From positions 1-5,954 of the forward strand of contig CAYUIZ010000157.1 of the NCBI GenBank assembly GCA_964444885.1: a stretch of 5,954 nucleotides of DNA, in the 5' to 3' direction. The stretch comes from CAYRGQ01 sp964444885 (GTDB taxonomy: Bacteria; Bacteroidota; Bacteroidia; Sphingobacteriales; Sphingobacteriaceae). Below the pieces are notes generated by a model. That model did not search any database. It was given only the letters and a program-made list of their open reading frames with translations, and was not told the DNA's origin. The position numbers were made by a program, and so were the translations under genes. Shown here one piece after another: positions 1-5,954 of the stretch (its first letter is position 1; each line of letters starts with the position of its first letter).

Positions 1-35
1 GCCTTTTGATTGTCGCCGGTACGGATTTGGGTTGA
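1..35 (+). other. possible 3' tail of an upstream gene (very short, uncertain)
   Basis: Reading from base 3, this edge translates as LLIVAGTDLG followed by a TGA stop at 33-35, so a gene entering from the left could end here, just before the tandem repeats begin at 44. Ten residues are too few to identify a family. The alternative is that the whole left edge is intergenic. A minus-strand frame beginning at an ATG at 72-74 is also open to the window edge, but it would start inside the repeat array and is less believable. Confidence 0.17.
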
Positions 36-43
36 TTGCCTCT

Positions 44-83
44 TTCGCGTATTCGCAAATTCGCGGATTCGCATATTTGCAAA
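44..83. repeat. 8-bp tandem repeat, five units
   Basis: Five consecutive 8-base units are visible: TTCGCGTA (44-51), TTCGCAAA (52-59), TTCGCGGA (60-67), TTCGCATA (68-75) and TTTGCAAA (76-83). The TTCGC core is constant in the first four and has one change in the fifth, while the last three bases vary. The array runs into an A8 tract at 81-88. It is non-coding in any convincing way: the frames across it give low-complexity Phe-Ala-Ile-Arg-type peptides. Its role is unknown; it could be a dispersed intergenic repeat, a protein-binding array or a slippage-prone tract. Confidence 0.8.
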
Positions 84-95
84 AAAAATCCCCAA

Positions 96-154
96 GCCTG
101 CCTCCCGGAGGGACGGCCTGCCTCCCGAAGGGACGGCCTGCCTCTGCCGGGGCC
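96..154. repeat. 20-bp tandem repeat with hairpin-forming units
   Basis: Two adjacent 20-base units (96-115 and 116-135) differ at only one base (GGAGGG versus GAAGGG in the middle). A third, degenerate copy starts at 136 (GCCTGCCTCTGCCGGGG). Each good unit can fold back: GCCTCCC (100-106 and 120-126) pairs with GGGA, then a bulged C, then GGC (110-117 and 130-137), leaving a three-base loop (GGA or GAA). There is no T-run after either hairpin, so they do not look like standard intrinsic terminators. With the 8-bp array just upstream they form one composite non-coding block before the thiolase gene. Confidence 0.75.
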
Positions 155-182
155 TCGCACCGCATTTTCGGCAGCTTTTCCG

Positions 183-190
183 TAACTTTG
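183..190 (+). promoter_or_regulatory. candidate Bacteroidota -7 box for the thiolase gene
   Basis: TAACTTTG matches the TAnnTTTG -7 consensus of Bacteroidota exactly and lies 27 bases before the thiolase ATG, which would give a short leader. No good TTG-type -33 element is seen about 19 bases further upstream; the nearest T-rich stretch (165-168) is too close. The box lies just downstream of the hairpin repeats, so those would be upstream of the transcript rather than within it. Confidence 0.4.
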
Positions 191-217
191 GGTGATCATC
201 AATTAATAACATGCCTT

Positions 218-1393
218 ATGCAAGAGGTTTACATCATCGCGGCGGTACGTACGCCCATCGGAAGTTTTGGCGGTAGCCTAGCTAGCCTGTCAGCCACCCA
301 GTTGGGGGGCATCGCCATCAAGGAAGCTGTTTCCCGGTCGGGCGTCGACGCCGGGCAAGTCAGCGAAGTGTATTTCGGCAATGTACTGGCGGCCAACCTG
401 GGCCAAGCGCCGGCCACGCAGGCAGCAAAGTTTGCCGGCTTGCCGGATATTCCGGCTACCACCATCAATAAGGTGTGCGCCTCGGGCATGAAATCCATCA
501 TGCTGGCAGCGCAGGCTATTCAGCTGGGAACCCATGACGTGATCGTCGCAGGCGGGATGGAAAGCATGAGCAACGTGCCCTATTACCTCGACAAGGCCCG
601 CGGTGGGTACCGGCTCGGCCACGGGCAGGTAACGGACGGGCTCGTCAAGGATGGCTTGTGGGATGTTTATAACGACTACCACATGGGCGTTGCAGCCGAG
701 TTGTGCGCCGCGGACTGCCAAATCAGCCGGGAAGACCAGGATGCGTATGCCGTTGCTTCTTACCAGCGTGCACAAGCAGCCCAGCAAGCCGGAAAGTTTG
801 ACCGCGAATTGGTGGCCGTCGATGTACCGGGACGCAAAGGGGATGTCACCGCCGTGCGCGAGGATGAGGAAGTGCGGACGGTTAATTTTGAGAAGATCCC
901 AGGTCTTCGGCCCGTGTTTAAGAAGGACGGCACGGTCACCGCGGCCAATGCATCGACGCTCAACGACGGCGCGGCGGCCCTCGTGCTGGCCAGCGGGGAA
1001 CAGGTGAAGGCCCTCGGTCTGCGGCCGCTCGCTCGAATTATCGGCCATGCCGACGCCCAGCAAGCCCCCGAATGGTTTACCACGGCGCCCGCTAAAGCAA
1101 TACCGCGCGCCCTCGCGGCGGCCGGCATTACCGCGGATGACGTCGATTTTTATGAAATCAACGAGGCTTTTTCCGTTGTCGCTATCGCCAATAATCAAAA
1201 ACTCGCGCTCGATGCGAATAACGTGAACGTCTATGGCGGTGCCGTGTCACTCGGGCACCCGCTGGGTGCGTCCGGTGCCCGGATTGTGGTCACGCTGCTG
1301 TCCGTATTGGAGCAGGAGGGGGGACGGATCGGCGTGGCGGGAATTTGCAACGGCGGCGGCGGCGCCAGTGCGCTGGTCGTGGAGCGGGTTTAA
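218..1393 (+). CDS. acetyl-CoA C-acetyltransferase (thiolase family)
   Basis: This encodes a cytoplasmic thiolase of 391 residues, the normal family length. Such enzymes condense two acetyl-CoA to acetoacetyl-CoA or cleave 3-ketoacyl-CoA. The full catalytic set is visible: nucleophile Cys87 in NKVCASGMKS, the GGMESMSN loop at 112-119, NEAF at 315-318, His347 in GHPLGASG, and the acid/base Cys377 in GICNGGGGAS near the C-terminus. The start at ATG 218 is chosen because MQEVYIIAAVRTPIGSF is the usual thiolase N-terminus. The frame is open for another 62 codons upstream, but that stretch is translated repeat DNA. No Shine-Dalgarno is seen; the region before the start is A/T-rich. No beta-oxidation or polyhydroxybutyrate genes lie beside it, so the choice between acetoacetyl-CoA thiolase (EC 2.3.1.9, preferred from overall similarity) and a longer-chain 3-ketoacyl-CoA thiolase (EC 2.3.1.16) is inference. 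Confidence 0.95.
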   Translation: MQEVYIIAAVRTPIGSFGGSLASLSATQLGGIAIKEAVSRSGVDAGQVSEVYFGNVLAANLGQAPATQAAKFAGLPDIPATTINKVCASGMKSIMLAAQAIQLGTHDVIVAGGMESMSNVPYYLDKARGGYRLGHGQVTDGLVKDGLWDVYNDYHMGVAAELCAADCQISREDQDAYAVASYQRAQAAQQAGKFDRELVAVDVPGRKGDVTAVREDEEVRTVNFEKIPGLRPVFKKDGTVTAANASTLNDGAAALVLASGEQVKALGLRPLARIIGHADAQQAPEWFTTAPAKAIPRALAAAGITADDVDFYEINEAFSVVAIANNQKLALDANNVNVYGGAVSLGHPLGASGARIVVTLLSVLEQEGGRIGVAGICNGGGGASALVVERV

Positions 1394-1442
1394 GCATGCT
1401 TGCGGACGGATGGCACGATATTGGTATGGCTAGGCGGCGAAT

Positions 1443-1458
1443 GCCCCGGGCACGGGGC
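1443..1458. other. GC-rich hairpin between thiolase and exported-protein genes
   Basis: GCCCCG (1443-1448) and CGGGGC (1453-1458) form a perfect six-pair stem around a GGCA loop, in the 80-base gap between the two genes and only 15 bases before the next start codon. It lacks a following T-run, so it is not a standard intrinsic terminator. It might weakly attenuate, protect an mRNA end or mask the downstream start region, or be chance in GC-rich DNA. I see no convincing promoter in this gap, so the two genes may be co-transcribed. Confidence 0.35.
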
Positions 1459-1473
1459 GGATGTATACACGGG

Positions 1474-2367
1474 ATGAAAATGAAGTGCTTCGGAGTCTTT
1501 TTTTTGGCCTTTGCCCTGCGGCTGGCCGTGGCGGGATCGGCGCATGCGGATGCCTTGCCCGGTCTGCAGGACAGCCTGGCCCGACTGGGTTACGAAATGT
1601 ACAACAATCCGTCCGAGCCCGAACGCCTGAAGGCGAATTTTGCCTTTGTCAAAACCTTAGTGGTCGCGCTGAACACGCCGCATTCCTTCGACTTCGGATT
1701 CGATTCACTCAAGATGGTTTCGCTACAGCACGCGCCGGACGGCAAGTTCCGCATATTTTCCTGGCATCTACCCCTCAACGACGGATCCTACCTTTACTAC
1801 GGCGCCATGCAGCTGCGGACGGAAGATGGGTCGCTGGCGCTCTTCCCCTTGCTGGACAAAACCTACGAGATCGAGAAGCCCGACCAAGCCATCCTTTCCA
1901 ACACGGACTGGTACGGCGCACAATACTACCGGATTATTCCATTTGGCACGGATTATCTGCTGCTGGGATGGAAAGGCCACACGCCAGCGATGAACCAGAA
2001 GGTCGTGGAAGTGCTTCAGCTTACTGACAAGGGACCCGTTTTGGGAAAGAGGGTGTTCCGCGACCCAAGCACGCAGGACGCCGCACGGCTGATCTACCGG
2101 TTTAGCCGCCAAGCCACGATGTATCTGGAATACGATGAAGCCGAAAACCGCATTATCGTGGATCATTTGTCGCCCGCCGACGAGCGGTTTCGCGGACAAT
2201 ATCAGTACTACGGACCCGATATGTCGCATGATGCTTGGGTACTCCGCGAGGGTGAACTCGTGCTGGATGCTGACATCCTGATGCAAAATGCGCCGGATCC
2301 GCAGGACGGCCAATTTAACGACCCAAAACGCCCCGGCAACCACCCAACGAGCGGGTTGTCCCGCTAA
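1474..2367 (+). CDS. conserved exported protein of unknown function
   Basis: The 297-residue product starts with a clear Sec signal peptide: basic MKMK, a hydrophobic stretch at about residues 6-21, and an A-H-A cleavage site after residue 25 (GSAHA/DALPG). There is no lipobox Cys at the cleavage point, so a soluble periplasmic protein of about 272 residues is expected. The start at 1474 is chosen because it puts the signal peptide at the N-terminus; upstream in-frame ATGs, such as 1396, would bury it behind an Arg-rich leader. The mature part is rich in Tyr, Trp and Asp with no membrane segment. Notable stretches are FRIFSWHLPLNDGSYLYYGA (92-111), WYGAQYYRIIP (146-156), YLLLGWKGHT (161-170) and DHLSPADE (230-237) followed by YYGPDMSHDAW (245-255). 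The overall pattern resembles a Bacteroidota hypothetical family I have seen without a functional name. No catalytic motif is evident. The C-terminal tail is Pro/Asp/Asn-rich. An eight-T run (1498-1505) lies within the signal-peptide codons. Confidence 0.88.
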   Translation: MKMKCFGVFFLAFALRLAVAGSAHADALPGLQDSLARLGYEMYNNPSEPERLKANFAFVKTLVVALNTPHSFDFGFDSLKMVSLQHAPDGKFRIFSWHLPLNDGSYLYYGAMQLRTEDGSLALFPLLDKTYEIEKPDQAILSNTDWYGAQYYRIIPFGTDYLLLGWKGHTPAMNQKVVEVLQLTDKGPVLGKRVFRDPSTQDAARLIYRFSRQATMYLEYDEAENRIIVDHLSPADERFRGQYQYYGPDMSHDAWVLREGELVLDADILMQNAPDPQDGQFNDPKRPGNHPTSGLSR

Positions 2368-2402
2368 TCCATCCAGATTTCGCGACATACTTTTTCTTAA
2401 CT

Positions 2403-2420
2403 TTCGGGCAAAATCCCGAA
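2403..2420. other. hairpin after the exported-protein gene
   Basis: TTCGGG (2403-2408) and CCCGAA (2415-2420) form a perfect six-pair stem with loop CAAAAT, 35 bases after the preceding stop codon. The following bases (TAAGTTTGCTTTATTTG) are T-rich but not a clean T-run. It could be a weak terminator for the upstream gene or, because it abuts the TAAGTTTG box at 2421, an operator-like inverted repeat beside the transporter promoter. Confidence 0.4.
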
Positions 2421-2428
2421 TAAGTTTG
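2421..2428 (+). promoter_or_regulatory. candidate -7 box for the peptide transporter gene
   Basis: TAAGTTTG is an exact match to the Bacteroidota TAnnTTTG consensus, in the 119-base gap before the transporter gene. A T-rich stretch (2391-2396) lies upstream, but spacing to a -33 element is not ideal. A near match, TAACTTTC at 2398-2405, is an alternative. If 2421 is used, the leader would be about 50 bases and would contain the second hairpin at 2445-2459. Confidence 0.38.
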
Positions 2429-2444
2429 CTTTATTTGCAATCGA

Positions 2445-2459
2445 TCCCGGCGACCGGGA
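2445..2459. other. hairpin in the 5' leader of the peptide transporter gene
   Basis: TCCCGG (2445-2450) and CCGGGA (2454-2459) form a perfect six-pair stem with a CGA loop, ending 27 bases before the transporter start codon. No T-run follows (ACTTATGTAAATTC), so it is not an intrinsic terminator. If the promoter at 2421 is real, this stem lies in the transcript leader and could stabilise the mRNA or modulate translation. Confidence 0.4.
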
Positions 2460-2486
2460 CTTATGTAAATTCACCTAACGCAAACT

Positions 2487-4085
<1,599 letters not shown>

Positions 4086-4107
4086 CGCGGATGGCTGTCC
4101 GATATCC

Positions 4108-4148
4108 AAACCGTTGCCTATGTCCGCATAAGCAACGGTTTTTTGTTT
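4108..4148 (+). terminator. strong intrinsic terminator after the peptide transporter gene
   Basis: A ten-pair perfect stem joins AAACCGTTGC (4108-4117) to GCAACGGTTT (4132-4141). After one mismatch an inner TATG/CATA stem closes on a TCCG loop. A T6 run (4139-4144) and further Ts at 4146-4148 follow. It lies 22 bases after the transporter stop and separates that gene from the glycosyltransferase-ruvB pair. The T-run overlaps the TTG at 4143 that could be mistaken for the next gene's start. Confidence 0.92.
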
Positions 4149-4169
4149 ACGTATGTATGCATAATTCGT

Positions 4170-4177
4170 TACCTTTA
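4170..4177 (+). promoter_or_regulatory. candidate -7 box for the glycosyltransferase-ruvB unit
   Basis: TACCTTTA matches TAnnTTTG at all but the last base and lies 25 bases before the GTG start, directly downstream of the terminator where a new promoter is needed. A TTTG at 4142-4145 could serve as a -33 element, but its 24-base spacing is longer than the usual 19 or so; TTTA at 4146-4149 is better spaced but a poorer match. The bases between box and start are A-rich. Confidence 0.35.
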
Positions 4178-4202
4178 CGCATTAAAATTAACGAAAGAAC
4201 CC

Positions 4203-4961
4203 GTGTCAGACAGTATTGTCATCATCCCCACGTACAACGAAAAGGAGAATATCGAGAAGATCCTGCGTAGTGTGTTTTCGCTGGAGGTTCCCTTTCATGT
4301 GCTGGTGGTGGATGACGGGTCGCCGGATGGCACGGCTGCCATTGTGCGGCGCCTGCAGGCGGAGTTTCCCACGCAGTTATTCTTGGAAGAACGCCGCGGA
4401 AAGCTCGGCTTGGGAACGGCTTACATCCACGGATTCAAGTGGTCGGTGGCCCGGCCTTACGCGTATATCTACGAGATGGATGCCGATTTTTCGCATAATC
4501 CCAAGGATTTGGTCCGCTTGCGGCAATCTTGCCTGGACGGGGCGGATATGGCCATCGGTTCGCGGTATATCAAAGGGGTGAATGTGGTAAACTGGCCGAT
4601 GAGCCGCGTGCTAATGTCGTATTTTGCGTCCGCGTACGTACGGTTCATCACGGGCATTACCATCCGGGATGCGACCGCCGGTTTTGTATGCTACCGGCGT
4701 ACCGTGCTGGAAACCATACCACTTGACCGTATCCGCTTCGTTGGGTATGCGTTCCAGATTGAGATGAAATTTACAGCCCTGCAATATGGATTTCGGGTGG
4801 TGGAGATTCCCATCGTGTTTACCGACCGCACGCAGGGCACCTCCAAGATGAGTACGCATATCTTCCGTGAGGCGTTTTTTGGTGTTATCCAGATGAAAGT
4901 AAGCAGTTGGTTTAGGAAGTACCGCAGAGCGGACAATTTACAAGGGGCAGACGATGAATGA
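4203..4961 (+). CDS. polyprenol-phosphate mannosyltransferase (DPM1-like, GT2 family)
   Basis: The product is a 252-residue family 2 glycosyltransferase of the dolichol-phosphate mannose synthase type, which moves a sugar, usually mannose, from a nucleotide donor to a polyprenyl phosphate on the cytoplasmic face of the membrane. Visible motifs are PTYNEKENI (9-17), VVDDGSPDGT (35-44), RRGKLGLGTAYIHG (64-77), the metal-binding DAD at 93-95 within EMDADFSHNP, GSRYIKGV (119-126), DATAGFVCYRR (156-166) and TDRTQGTSKMS (207-217). There is no C-terminal GtrA-type membrane domain, so this is the short, peripheral form. GTG at 4203 is chosen as the start: it puts SDSIVIIPTYNE at the N-terminus as in relatives. 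The in-frame TTG at 4143 lies inside the terminator T-run and would add about 20 unrelated residues, and no in-frame ATG precedes the motif. The gene overlaps ruvB by 8 bases. The actual sugar and acceptor are inferred from the family. Confidence 0.92.
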   Translation: MSDSIVIIPTYNEKENIEKILRSVFSLEVPFHVLVVDDGSPDGTAAIVRRLQAEFPTQLFLEERRGKLGLGTAYIHGFKWSVARPYAYIYEMDADFSHNPKDLVRLRQSCLDGADMAIGSRYIKGVNVVNWPMSRVLMSYFASAYVRFITGITIRDATAGFVCYRRTVLETIPLDRIRFVGYAFQIEMKFTALQYGFRVVEIPIVFTDRTQGTSKMSTHIFREAFFGVIQMKVSSWFRKYRRADNLQGADDE

Positions 4962-5954
4962 GCATTTGGATCCCGATGCGGATAAATTAAGCAGTGCCGA
5001 GCGCGAGCTGGAAAAAGTCTTGCGCCCGCAGGTATTCGAAGATTTTACGGGTCAGCAAAAAATACTGGACAACATCAAGGTGTTTGTGCAGGCGGCCAAG
5101 CTGCGCGGCGAGGCGTTGGACCACGTGTTGCTGCACGGCCCGCCGGGCTTGGGCAAGACCACCCTGTCTAACATTATCGCCAATGAAATGGGGGTAGGCA
5201 TCAAGATCACCTCCGGTCCGGTGCTGGACAAGCCGGGCGACCTCGCAGGCTTGCTGACCAACCTGGAGGAAGGCGACATTCTTTTCATCGACGAGATACA
5301 CCGCCTCAGCCCCTTGGTGGAAGAGTACCTGTATTCGGCCATGGAGGATTTCAAAATCGATATCATGATCGAGTCGGGACCCAATGCGCGGTCCGTACAG
5401 CTCACCCTCAATCCCTTTACCCTGATTGGCGCCACGACGCGTTCCGGACTGCTGACGGCGCCCCTGCGTGCCCGTTTCGGCATCAACGCCCGCCTGCAGT
5501 ACTACGATGCCAAGCTGTTGACGACGATCGTGTTGCGTTCCGCAAGCATCCTGCGTTCCCCCATTACCGAAGAGGGTGCCTACGAGATTGCCCGGCGGAG
5601 CCGGGGCACACCCCGTATTGCCAATGCGCTGCTGCGCCGTACGCGCGATTTCGCCCAAATTAAAGGCGACGGCCGCATCGACACGGAAATTGCAAAATAT
5701 GCGCTGAATGCGCTTAACGTCGATGAACACGGCCTGGACGAAATGGACAACAAGATCCTGCTGACAATCATCGACAAGTTCAAAGGCGGTCCCGTAGGCG
5801 TCAAAACCATTGCCACGGCAGTAGGGGAGGACGAAGGCACCATCGAGGAGGTGTACGAGCCATTTCTCATCCAGGAGGGCTTCCTGATGCGCACCTCCCG
5901 CGGCCGGGAATGCACCGAAGCGGCCTACAAGCACTTGGGCAAGAGCAATTATCC
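4954..5954 (+). CDS. ruvB: Holliday junction branch migration DNA helicase RuvB (3' end cut by window)
   Basis: RuvB is the hexameric AAA+ motor that, with RuvA, drives branch migration of Holliday junctions in recombinational repair. The window shows 333 residues with no stop; the family is about 340 long, so only a few codons are missing. Seen in order: Walker A GPPGLGKT (62-69), Walker B with Asp113-Glu114 in FIDEIH, sensor 1 around NPFTLIGATTR (153-163), the arginine-finger segment LRARFG (171-176), sensor 2 Arg221 in RGTPRIAN, and the C-terminal winged-helix segment GFLMRTSRGR (309-318). ATG 4954 gives MNEHLDPDADKLS, like related proteins. It overlaps the glycosyltransferase stop by 8 bases (ATGAATGA), and an AAGGGG six bases upstream is the nearest thing to a Shine-Dalgarno in the window. 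ATG 4958 is out of frame. Translational coupling to the upstream gene is likely. ruvA is not in the window. Confidence 0.97.
   Translation, partial: MNEHLDPDADKLSSAERELEKVLRPQVFEDFTGQQKILDNIKVFVQAAKLRGEALDHVLLHGPPGLGKTTLSNIIANEMGVGIKITSGPVLDKPGDLAGLLTNLEEGDILFIDEIHRLSPLVEEYLYSAMEDFKIDIMIESGPNARSVQLTLNPFTLIGATTRSGLLTAPLRARFGINARLQYYDAKLLTTIVLRSASILRSPITEEGAYEIARRSRGTPRIANALLRRTRDFAQIKGDGRIDTEIAKYALNALNVDEHGLDEMDNKILLTIIDKFKGGPVGVKTIATAVGEDEGTIEEVYEPFLIQEGFLMRTSRGRECTEAAYKHLGKSNY

Noticed and set aside
44..154. Possible CRISPR array
   Set aside because: Units are directly adjacent with no 30-base-class spacers, the repeat units are only 8 and 20 bases, and no cas genes are present.
10..195. 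61-codon + strand frame spanning the left-edge repeats
   Set aside because: Its sequence is the direct translation of the 8-bp and 20-bp repeats, with repeated Phe-Ala-Arg-Ile and Gly-Leu-type segments. It does not look like a protein.
290..1198. 302-codon minus-strand open frame opposite the thiolase
   Set aside because: It lies wholly antisense to a thiolase with all catalytic motifs intact, and its translation shows no recognisable domain. It is a by-product of codon bias in GC-rich coding DNA.
1443..1458. Intrinsic terminator after the thiolase gene
   Set aside because: The stem is good but there is no T-run and it lies only 15 bases before the next start codon. It is recorded only as a hairpin.
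1462..1469. TGTATACA palindrome as an operator site
   Set aside because: An eight-base palindrome is expected by chance at this scale, and no promoter can be placed beside it.
1768..2388. 206-codon minus-strand open frame opposite the exported protein
   Set aside because: The + strand frame has a proper signal peptide and coherent motifs; the antisense translation has neither a typical start context nor a recognisable domain.
4987..5934. 315-codon minus-strand open frame opposite ruvB
   Set aside because: RuvB on the + strand is unmistakable over the same bases, and the antisense product has low-information Gly/Gln/Arg-rich sequence. It is a shadow frame.

Overview
The window reads as an ordinary chromosomal stretch from a moderately GC-rich member of the Bacteroidota, most likely Sphingobacteriaceae or a relative. 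Three things point there: the RuvB and polyprenol-phosphate mannosyltransferase sequences resemble those of that group as I know them; most genes lack a clear Shine-Dalgarno and have A/T-rich start regions; and TAnnTTTG-type -7 boxes sit ahead of several genes. The genus cannot be fixed from this sequence alone.

Layout, all genes on the + strand. Bases 1-217 are non-coding and hold the main curiosity: five 8-bp tandem units (TTCGCRNA-like), an A8 run, then two near-identical 20-bp hairpin-forming units and a decayed third, followed by a -7-like box. Bases 218-1393 encode a complete acetyl-CoA acetyltransferase-type thiolase with all catalytic residues. An 80-bp gap with a small GC-rich hairpin leads to 1474-2367, a Sec-exported conserved protein of unknown function. 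A 119-bp gap with two perfect hairpins and a candidate promoter precedes 2487-4085, a POT/PTR-family proton-coupled oligopeptide transporter. A strong intrinsic terminator at 4108-4148 closes that unit. A new unit follows: a polyprenol-phosphate mannosyltransferase (GTG start, 4203-4961) overlapping ruvB (4954 to the window end, lacking only its last few codons).

The genes do not form one pathway. They cover acyl-CoA metabolism, an exported protein, peptide uptake, sugar-lipid donor synthesis and Holliday-junction branch migration. The best evidence for an operon is the 8-bp overlap between the glycosyltransferase and ruvB, which suggests translational coupling between functionally unrelated products.

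I found no defence system, mobile-element protein, CRISPR array, tRNA or rRNA, and nothing that amounts to a new biological system. The points worth a second look are the composite repeat block at the left edge, the uncharacterised exported protein, and the structured leader of the peptide transporter gene.
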